A DNA stretch of 39,675 nt from an uncultured Clostridia bacterium (GTDB lineage: Bacteria; Bacillota; Clostridia; Christensenellales; Borkfalkiaceae). This document shows positions 35,025 through 39,675 of this stretch, in pieces (the first letter of the stretch is position 1; the number at the start of each line of letters is the position of its first letter). The translations under genes were made by a program, and so were the position numbers. The notes beneath the pieces are model-generated. The model made no database searches and was not told where the DNA came from. It was given only the letters and a program-made list of their open reading frames with translations. Location: assembly GCA_947088135.1 (NCBI GenBank), contig CAMUFJ010000014.1, positions 1-39,675 of the forward strand. The letters are read 5' to 3'.

Positions 35025-36095
35025 CTATTTAAATAAAGCGTGCAGTTTTTTTGAGGTGAAGTCGGCGCGAAACGCGTCCTGTTCCTCCGCGCCGAGCGGC
35101 GCGCCGTTCAAGCGGTTTAAATTGGCGGGGCGCATCTCTACGCGCAGATTGTCGAGCTCCTCCATGAGCATCTCGATGCCGTCCTCTCCCGCGCCCGCCT
35201 TGGCAGGCAAATATTCGAGCGCGGCGCCCAGCTTTACGTCCGCCAAGCGGGAGGAAAACTCCGTTTCGCCGAGCAGACAGCTGTTCGACAAAATGCCGAA
35301 CGAACGCATGATCTGATCGCGCAGGCGCACTCCACCCTGCCGTTTGTAGCGCACGCGCTCGCTGAGCTCGAACTCAATGAGATCGCTTACTTCCTTGACG
35401 ACGTTTTCGAGAATGCTTTCTTCGGAAACCCCGAGCGTTATCTCGTTGCTGATTTGGAAGAGCTCCCCCTCCCCTCGGCTTCCTTCTCCCGAAACGCCCC
35501 GCACGGCGAGCCCTTTCCCTCGCAAATCGGGCGCGATCTCCTCCAAGATGCCCTTGTGCGAAAGGGCGGGCAGAAAGAGCATGACGGACGCGCGCAGTCC
35601 CGTCCCGAGATTGGTGGGACAGGCGGTGAGATAGCCGAGCTGACCGTCGTACGCAAAGCCCAAACACTCGGAAATGGCGTCGTCGATCCCGCAGATGCGC
35701 TCGTACGCGCGATCCACCGCGAACTCGTTTACAAAATACTGCTCGCGGATATGATCCTCTTCGTTCACCATGACGGAAACAGACTCGTCCTTGCTCACGA
35801 ATGCGGCGGAAATACGGCGGTGCGCCAGTAAATCGCGGCTGATAAGGCTCTTTTCCTTCAAATACGCCGCCGTTTCCTCGGAGGTGTCCCGCATCACGTA
35901 TTCCTTAAAATCGTCGATCAGGCTCAGCCTCGCCGCAACGAGGCGAATGATCTCATATGCCTGTTCCTCCGCATGAGCGTCTTTTAAGAGCCGATTCGGA
36001 AAGGGATAATCGGCAAAATCGCGCGCAAGCCGAATGCGCGTGGAAACGGCAACCTTGCGATGTCCGATCGGCAGCTTGTCGTTACGCTTTCCCAT
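35025..36095 (-). CDS. mcsB: Protein arginine kinase McsB
   Basis: A phosphagen-kinase-like enzyme of 356 aa that phosphorylates protein arginines, marking them for ClpCP. Family features are VSTRIRLARDF near the N-terminus (residues 18-27) for nucleotide binding, and the active-site segment with Cys159 in TACPTNLGTGLRASVML. Length equals that of the Bacillus enzyme (about 363 aa), and no domain is missing. GGAGG stands seven bases before the ATG. It lies directly after mcsA, whose product normally activates it, and before clpC, the standard order. Confidence 0.95.
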   Translation of the reverse strand: MGKRNDKLPIGHRKVAVSTRIRLARDFADYPFPNRLLKDAHAEEQAYEIIRLVAARLSLIDDFKEYVMRDTSEETAAYLKEKSLISRDLLAHRRISAAFVSKDESVSVMVNEEDHIREQYFVNEFAVDRAYERICGIDDAISECLGFAYDGQLGYLTACPTNLGTGLRASVMLFLPALSHKGILEEIAPDLRGKGLAVRGVSGEGSRGEGELFQISNEITLGVSEESILENVVKEVSDLIEFELSERVRYKRQGGVRLRDQIMRSFGILSNSCLLGETEFSSRLADVKLGAALEYLPAKAGAGEDGIEMLMEELDNLRVEMRPANLNRLNGAPLGAEEQDAFRADFTSKKLHALFK

Positions 36096-36107
36096 TTCCC
36101 TTCCTCC

Positions 36108-36461
36108 TCAATTTTTATCGCGCGAAAAAAGCTTTTTGTGCAACTCGCCCACGCGCACGGTGAGCGATTGCGCCTTGGCGTAATCCCCCCGAATGATCGC
36201 CTGTTCCATTTCCGCCTTCGCGGTATTGTATGCAAACACCAACCCGTAAGTATCGTCCGAACGCGCGCCCGCCTGTTCGAGCGCCGCCCCCGCATGACTC
36301 ACGCCTCCCTGATAGTCCGCAAGGCAAGGAACGATGTCCTCGCGGAACACCTCGTAACAATACGCGCAGCCAACCAGCCCCGTCCTCCGGCACTCGGAAA
36401 GCGCCGTCCCGCACTTAGGGCAAACCTTATCCCGTCCCGAAGCTTTTTTTTCTATCGGCAT
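36108..36461 (-). CDS. mcsA: Short McsA, activator of McsB, with a single zinc-binding unit
   Basis: A 117-aa protein homologous to the C-terminal two thirds of McsA. It has one zinc-ribbon CxxC...CxxC unit (CPKCGTALSECRRTGLVGCA followed by YC) and a UVR motif near the end (RGDYAKAQSLTVRVGELHKK). Bacillus McsA is about 185 aa and has an additional N-terminal CxxC pair, which is absent here. The start at 36461 is chosen over an ATG two codons upstream because it has the better spacing (8 bases) to the GGAGG site. It overlaps the DUF1653 gene by 10 bases and lies 12 bases before mcsB. The product should bind and stimulate McsB; whether the shorter form behaves alike is unknown. Confidence 0.85.
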   Translation of the reverse strand: MPIEKKASGRDKVCPKCGTALSECRRTGLVGCAYCYEVFREDIVPCLADYQGGVSHAGAALEQAGARSDDTYGLVFAYNTAKAEMEQAIIRGDYAKAQSLTVRVGELHKKLFSRDKN

Positions 36462-36694
36462 GAACATTCCTCCACTTCCTCGAAGCGGTATTTTTGCGTT
36501 GCCTCGGGATATTTTTCCTTGTCCGTTTCCGACAAAAACATGGAAAGCGGGCGGAGATAGAGCTCCCGATCGCCGTACAGTGCGCGGTAAATCACGTAGA
36601 TCTCCCCCGTTTCGCTGTGCCGCGCCGTGCCCTCCGCGTAATAATATTTTCCCTTAAAGTGCCGATATACCGTATGAGGCTTCAATTCTCTCAT
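36452..36694 (-). CDS. DUF1653 family protein
   Basis: A small 80-aa protein of the DUF1653 family, recognised from the pattern VYRHFKGKYYYAEGTARHSE followed by TGEIYVIYRALYGD and LYLRPLSMF. The fold is a small beta-barrel; no function is established. The family occurs widely as a stand-alone gene. Here it is wedged into the mcs operon, overlapping the upstream membrane protein gene by four bases (ATGA) and mcsA by ten, which argues for coupled translation with both. Confidence 0.85.
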   Translation of the reverse strand: MRELKPHTVYRHFKGKYYYAEGTARHSETGEIYVIYRALYGDRELYLRPLSMFLSETDKEKYPEATQKYRFEEVEECSCR

Positions 36695-37770
36695 GATTTT
36701 ACAGCCTTATCCGCAAAATTTTCCTTGTAATACTCTTCCGCTTCGGGCGAGCTCGGAAAGTGGAAACTCCCGTACACCGTTTCCGCCTTCAAGAGCGGAA
36801 AACCTTCTTTTCGGGTGAAGCTTACGCCCGTCAGCTCCTCCCACTTCAAAAACATACACTCGGCGCGGTTTTTCTCCTTCCAGTAAATGCCCTCGGTATA
36901 AAAGCACAGCAGGCTCTTGGCCGAAACAAAGGAGAGCGTTGCGCGCCCGAGCACAAACGCGCCCAGCACGCTGAGCATAGAGCCCGCGGGGACGTTCCAA
37001 AAAATCGCCGCGATAATTCCGCCGACGAGCATCGCCCCGCCGAGCACCAAAAGCAGGAGAGCACGCTTGCGCGCGCGCCTGTCGGGGAAAGAAAACTTGC
37101 GTAAAGCGTTGTATTTCGCCGTTTTCCCCTCTTGGGGAAGCTCGCCGAGAAGCTCCAAACCATGCGCTTCCAGCGTGCGGTACAGCCGTTCTTTGGCTTC
37201 CGTCTGTATGAGCGCGGGCGGATCGCCCTGCTTGTATTTTCCCTTTTTGCCAATATATTTCAAGGGCACTTCGAACACTACGCACCATTCCCCCTTTTCG
37301 GCGGGCTTTCGGCGGGTACACACGGAGAAAAAGCGCATTTCGGAATAGGGCACGCTCACGCGCTGTCCCTTGCCGTCCTCCGAATGCAGAACAAGCGCGC
37401 GTTCTTCGAAGGTACAAAGCGTCCCTTCGCCCGCGAAAAAGGAATGCTCCCCGTCCGTTCTCTCGCGAAAATCAAGCTCGGTTTTATACAGTCTGTCGGA
37501 AAGCCTGCTCAACAAAAGCGAAATCGGCGCGCAGACAAGCGCCGCGCCGCCGAACGCACCCGTTAAAATATAGAGAAGATTGCTGAGCGACTCGTCGTCT
37601 TTGAGCTCGCATACGACGATCGTGATGACCGCGCCGATGAGAAAAAGTACGGCGGCAAACCCCAAAATAACGGTCAGGATCCCCGCCGCGGAGCTGTTAC
37701 GTTTTAATTTTTTCAGCGTTTTCGTCCGTTTTTCCTCTTCCTCGGGAATCGGAACAACTTTATAATTCAT
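36691..37770 (-). CDS. Membrane protein of unknown function
   Basis: A 359-aa protein with two pairs of transmembrane helices (about residues 30-60 and 70-95, then about 232-280), separated by a soluble beta-rich domain (about 105-225). A second similar domain follows at the C-terminus. The soluble parts (for example CTFEERALVLHSEDGKGQRV, WKEKNRAECMFLKWEEL) look like YcxB/PH-like domains, a weak resemblance only. The start at 37770 is preferred over a GTG three codons upstream that overlaps the AGGTGA ribosome binding site. It heads the operon that continues with the DUF1653 gene, mcsA, mcsB and clpC. A link to protein quality control is suggested only by position. Confidence 0.75.
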   Translation of the reverse strand: MNYKVVPIPEEEEKRTKTLKKLKRNSSAAGILTVILGFAAVLFLIGAVITIVVCELKDDESLSNLLYILTGAFGGAALVCAPISLLLSRLSDRLYKTELDFRERTDGEHSFFAGEGTLCTFEERALVLHSEDGKGQRVSVPYSEMRFFSVCTRRKPAEKGEWCVVFEVPLKYIGKKGKYKQGDPPALIQTEAKERLYRTLEAHGLELLGELPQEGKTAKYNALRKFSFPDRRARKRALLLLVLGGAMLVGGIIAAIFWNVPAGSMLSVLGAFVLGRATLSFVSAKSLLCFYTEGIYWKEKNRAECMFLKWEELTGVSFTRKEGFPLLKAETVYGSFHFPSSPEAEEYYKENFADKAVKS

Positions 37771-37805
37771 GTTTATCACCTAAAATTCAGCCGAATAATA
37801 TGCCG

Positions 37806-37861
37806 AAACGCGCCGTAAGCCGTTGGAAAATCGAACACGAATACAACGGCAAAGCGCGTTT
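37806..37861. terminator. Two-part hairpin after the XRE regulator gene
   Basis: Outer arms AAACGCGC / GCGCGTTT and inner arms GCCGTTG / CAACGGC form an interrupted stem directly after the stop codon of the regulator. The U-tract is only three bases long, so termination may be partial and some read-through into the membrane protein-mcs-clpC operon is possible. Confidence 0.45.
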
Positions 37862-37862
37862 T

Positions 37863-38480
37863 TCAGCGTGATTTGAAGAAATGCGCGCGCTTCCACCAAA
37901 CAAAGAAGAAAAGCGCCAATATTTGGAGCGGAATTCCGATCAGGAATATCAGCCAAAAATTGTACAGTCCGAACGGGAGCGCCGCGGTGCAGTAGATACA
38001 GGCGAGCGTCGTCCAGATCAGCACGGAAATAGAAACCACCCGCACCGCTTTATACCCCCAAACGCAACTGAACACCAAAACTACAATGGAGGAAACGGGA
38101 ACGGCATAGAGGAATGCAAGCCACAAAAATTTCAAGCCGGGGTTGAAAATTCCGATTATAACGAAAAGCGCGACCGCGACAAGCCAGCAAAGTCCCACCG
38201 AACACAAAATGATGATAAGCCGACGGAGCGCGCGGGTATTGCGGGGAACGATTTCCTTTTCATGATGCTCGCGCACCAAATCGTCCACCGTAACGTGAAA
38301 GAGATCGGCAAGTTGAACGAGAATGCGCACGTCGGGAATCCCGTTCCCCTGCTCCCATTTGGAAACGGATTTATCCGAATAATTGAGTACGTCCGCAAGC
38401 TCCAACTGCGTCATGTTCGCCATTTTTCTCAAACGCGTAATGTTTTGCCCGATCACCGTGGCAAGCGTATCGTTTTCCAT
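37863..38480 (-). CDS. XRE-family regulator with a four-helix membrane domain
   Basis: A 205-aa protein. Residues about 10-64 form a classical HTH_3 DNA-binding domain (IGQNITRLRKMANMTQLELA, then KSVSKWEQGNGIPDV). After a short linker come four hydrophobic segments (about residues 88-108, 118-138, 144-164 and 172-195), so the DNA-binding domain is tethered to the membrane. Such proteins are frequent in Firmicutes and often sense membrane or antimicrobial stress; no ligand is evident. The start at 38480 is chosen because a strong promoter ends six bases before it; an in-frame ATG six codons upstream would lie inside the promoter. No Shine-Dalgarno is present. Repeated AGTAG/CTACT motifs upstream are candidate binding sites. 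Confidence 0.85.
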   Translation of the reverse strand: MENDTLATVIGQNITRLRKMANMTQLELADVLNYSDKSVSKWEQGNGIPDVRILVQLADLFHVTVDDLVREHHEKEIVPRNTRALRRLIIILCSVGLCWLVAVALFVIIGIFNPGLKFLWLAFLYAVPVSSIVVLVFSCVWGYKAVRVVSISVLIWTTLACIYCTAALPFGLYNFWLIFLIGIPLQILALFFFVWWKRAHFFKSR

Positions 38481-38486
38481 ACTTGC

Positions 38487-38515
38487 ATAATACCACATTT
38501 TATACCGCTTGTCAA
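38487..38515 (-). promoter_or_regulatory. Promoter of the XRE regulator (leaderless arrangement)
   Basis: On the minus strand a perfect TTGACA (38510-38515) and TATTAT (38487-38492) are 17 bp apart with a TG extension. The -10 box ends six bases before the ATG at 38480, so the message should begin at the start codon. Confidence 0.7.
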
Positions 38516-38518
38516 TAG

Positions 38519-38535
38519 TTCTACTGTGAGTAGAA
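38519..38535. promoter_or_regulatory. Candidate operator next to the XRE promoter
   Basis: TTCTAC-TGTGA-GTAGAA is a perfect 6-bp inverted repeat with a 5-base spacer, three bases upstream of the -35 box. The half site CTACT/AGTAG recurs at 38551-38555, 38592-38596 and 38613-38617, which suggests several sites for one protein, perhaps the XRE regulator itself. Confidence 0.45.
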
Positions 38536-38588
38536 TGTGATTTTTTAACTCTACTCCGCGAAAAAAGGAAGATAGAGGCGATTTTTCA

Positions 38589-38630
38589 ATTAGTAGTTTG
38601 CATTTTGCGATTAGTAGGTTGCCTTTTGCA
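38589..38630 (+). repeat. Two tandem 21-bp repeats
   Basis: Copies at 38589-38609 and 38610-38630 match at 18 of 21 positions, both beginning ATTAGTAG. The period equals two helical turns, so equal faces of the helix would be presented. The second copy contains the -35 box of the plus-strand promoter at 38619-38647. Confidence 0.6.
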
Positions 38631-38647
38631 CTGCTCCGCCGTATAAT
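38619..38647 (+). promoter_or_regulatory. Plus-strand promoter upstream of a candidate small RNA
   Basis: TTGCCT (38619-38624) and a perfect TATAAT (38642-38647) are 17 bp apart. No plus-strand coding region follows. The -35 box lies within the second tandem repeat. Confidence 0.5.
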
Positions 38648-38653
38648 TAAGAC

Positions 38654-38711
38654 ACAAGCGCAAGCTTGCTAAATTAGCCGAAAACGGGTCGGTCCCAGCC
38701 GCTCGTTTTTA
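38654..38711 (+). ncRNA. Candidate small RNA of about 57 nt
   Basis: From the predicted start at 38654 the transcript contains a palindrome GCAAGCTTGC (38660-38669). It ends in a hairpin with arms AAAACG (38681-38686) and CGTTTT (38704-38709), extended by G-U and G-C pairs, finishing in five U's. It has no start codon. Promoter plus terminator-like end without a gene is the only evidence. Confidence 0.35.
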
Positions 38712-38724
38712 CTCTCCAATTTTT

Positions 38725-38752
38725 AAACCCTGCCGTATCTGCGGCAGGGTTT
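38725..38752. terminator. Intrinsic terminator after the flavoprotein gene
   Basis: A perfect 11-bp stem (AAACCCTGCCG / CGGCAGGGTTT) with a 6-base loop lies 38 bases after the flavoprotein stop codon. U-runs are short on both strands. Confidence 0.65.
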
Positions 38753-38790
38753 AATTACGTTTTCGTCTTTTTCGGCTTTCGCCTGCAACG

Positions 38791-39408
38791 CTACCGCACG
38801 AAGTTGGTATAAATCTTCTCATTTTCGGGAAGAGAGATTCCGTTTCCCTTTCCGGCTTCGATGCATTTTAAGATCCACGCCATATTTTTGCCGATATTGC
38901 GCATAGTCATCAAGCCTTCTTGATCCTCCCGCACCTCGTCGGGCTCTTTGCCGTGTACGGCGTTCCAATAAGTAGACGATACGATCGGCATGGAAGAGAT
39001 CCCGAAATACTTGTTCATCACGTCCATGGAAGCCGTTGTCCCCGCGCGCCGCGCGCTCACGATCGCCGCGGCGGGCTTAAATTTAAAGTGTCTGCCCCCC
39101 GAATAGAAAAGCCTGTCCATTACGGTAAGAATGCGACCGCTCGGATGCGCGTAATAGACGGGCGATCCAAACACGAACCCGTCGCAAGCGTCTGCCTTTT
39201 CCGCAAGCTCGTTTACAATATCGTTGAGCACGCATTTTCCCGTCTTGCGGCAGCTTCCGCAGGCAAGACAGTCGGATATGGGCGCGTTTCCAATAAATAC
39301 CGTTTCCGTTTCGATTCCCTCTTCGCGAAGCGCCCGCGCCACCTCGCCGAGCGCAACCGCCGTACAGCCGTTTTCCCGCGAACTGCCGTTTACCAGCAAA
39401 ACCTTCAT
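38791..39408 (-). CDS. NADPH-dependent FMN reductase-like flavoprotein with a compact Cys motif
   Basis: A 205-aa protein of the flavodoxin-like NADPH-dependent FMN reductase / iron-sulfur flavoprotein group. The FMN phosphate loop is VNGSSRENGCTAVAL near residues 6-20, and the second flavin contact is FGSPVYYAHPSG. A compact cysteine motif CLACGSCRKTGKC (about 48-60) is like those that hold a [4Fe-4S] cluster in archaeal Isf. The spacing C-x2-C-x2-C-x5-C supports a cluster but does not prove it. The role is probably electron transfer or oxidative-stress defence in an anaerobe. An AAAGGAGG site precedes the ATG. It is a single gene with its own promoter and operator-like palindrome; a rubrerythrin lies upstream. 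Confidence 0.88.
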   Translation of the reverse strand: MKVLLVNGSSRENGCTAVALGEVARALREEGIETETVFIGNAPISDCLACGSCRKTGKCVLNDIVNELAEKADACDGFVFGSPVYYAHPSGRILTVMDRLFYSGGRHFKFKPAAAIVSARRAGTTASMDVMNKYFGISSMPIVSSTYWNAVHGKEPDEVREDQEGLMTMRNIGKNMAWILKCIEAGKGNGISLPENEKIYTNFVR

Positions 39409-39443
39409 ATGCCCCTCCTTTCATGTGCCTTTGGGCGCATTTC

Positions 39444-39459
39444 TTGGTATTTTGACCAA
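39444..39459. promoter_or_regulatory. Candidate operator at the flavoprotein transcription start
   Basis: TTGGT-ATTTTG-ACCAA, an inverted repeat with 5-bp arms, lies immediately after the -10 box and over the predicted start of transcription near 39453, the typical place for a repressor. The regulator is unknown. Confidence 0.4.
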
Positions 39460-39488
39460 ATTATATCATATATGCACCCGCATTGCAA
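39460..39488 (-). promoter_or_regulatory. Promoter of the flavoprotein gene
   Basis: On the minus strand TTGCAA (39483-39488) and a perfect TATAAT (39460-39465) are 17 bp apart, giving a leader of about 45 nt with an AGGAGG site. Confidence 0.7.
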
Positions 39489-39558
39489 CGTTTTTTTAAA
39501 TTTTTGCGAAGTCCCGCGTCCTTGAGAACCCGAAACAACTATGAAATGCAGAATGAAA

Positions 39559-39582
39559 AGAGCGGGTATTCTCACCCGCTCT
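39559..39582 (-). terminator. Terminator of the rubrerythrin gene
   Basis: A perfect 9-bp stem (AGAGCGGGT / ACCCGCTCT) with a 6-base loop is followed on the minus strand by TTTTC, 15 bases after the rubrerythrin stop codon. Confidence 0.8.
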
Positions 39583-39596
39583 CATATCCTAAACGT

Positions 39597-39675
39597 TTAG
39601 TTGAAATAACGCTTCAACAATCCCTTGAAGCCTGCGCCGTGACGCGCTTCGTCCTTCGCCATCTCGTGAACGGTG
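39597..39675 (-). CDS. rbr: Rubrerythrin, C-terminal fragment
   Basis: Only the last 25 codons and the stop are present; the gene runs off the right edge. They read TVHEMAKDEARHGAGFKGLL then KRYFN. The ExAKDEARH...F.GLL.RYF pattern is the last helix of the rubrerythrin di-iron domain, with iron-ligand Glu and His visible. Rubrerythrins reduce hydrogen peroxide in anaerobes. Because this is the C-terminus of the fragment, either the di-iron domain ends the protein (reverse rubrerythrin order, rubredoxin first) or the rubredoxin part is lacking. Confidence 0.8.
   Translation of the reverse strand, partial: TVHEMAKDEARHGAGFKGLLKRYFN

Noticed and set aside
38681..38709. tRNA fragment or T-arm-like sequence (GGGTCGGTCCCAGCC)
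   Set aside because: No acceptor stem, anticodon arm or D arm can be folded around it; a terminator-like hairpin explains it better.
1..39675. CRISPR arrays, rRNA, tRNA or prophage genes
   Set aside because: No regularly spaced direct repeats, no cloverleaf sequences and no phage structural or integrase genes were seen; the only mobile element is the IS200-type copy.

Overview
The window looks like a chromosomal segment of an anaerobic, low-to-mid GC Gram-positive of the class Clostridia, probably a gut lineage. The evidence is Firmicutes-type Shine-Dalgarno sequences, a McsA-McsB-ClpC stress module, a clostridial-type glutamate dehydrogenase, a rubrerythrin, lipoprotein-anchored starch binding and MBG-type surface repeats. 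I inferred this from gene content only; no ribosomal RNA or tRNA gene is present.

Layout. 1-1009: the start of lepA diverges from a cytosolic glycerophosphodiester phosphodiesterase. 1105-2439: glutamate dehydrogenase. 2604-17412: a complete starch/maltodextrin locus. On the minus strand, in order of transcription, it runs malQ, pulA (type I pullulanase lipoprotein), a starch-binding lipoprotein, malE, malF, malG, a GH13 amylase lipoprotein and glgP; a LacI-family regulator is divergent from malQ. The expected route is outside debranching and cleavage of starch, capture by the lipoproteins, import by MalEFG, then MalQ and GlgP giving glucose and glucose-1-phosphate. No transport ATPase is encoded here. 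A 14-bp sequence centred on TTTTCGAAAA occurs identically in front of malQ and of the lipoprotein operon, with a 12/14 copy inside the latter promoter; this is the probable operator of the LacI-type regulator.

17425-18180: an intact IS200-type insertion sequence with end hairpins and base pairing that could hide its ribosome binding site. 18235-31937: a two-gene surface operon, a 4159-residue MBG-repeat protein translationally coupled (4-base overlap) to an acidic single-pass membrane protein. Its promoter has perfect TTGACA and TATAAT boxes separated by 18 bp that include nine consecutive G's, the architecture of phase-variable promoters, and is followed by a structured leader of about 275 nt containing a terminator-like hairpin. 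32481-37770: clpC, mcsB, a short mcsA, a DUF1653 gene and an unknown membrane protein, with no ctsR. 37863-38480: an XRE-type regulator with a membrane domain. 38589-38752: tandem repeats, a promoter and a candidate small RNA. 38791-39408: a cysteine-motif flavoprotein. 39597-39675: the end of a rubrerythrin.

A recurrent feature is leaderless transcription: three genes (the phosphodiesterase, the LacI-type regulator and the XRE regulator) each have a good promoter whose -10 box ends exactly six bases before the ATG, so transcription should start at the initiator codon.
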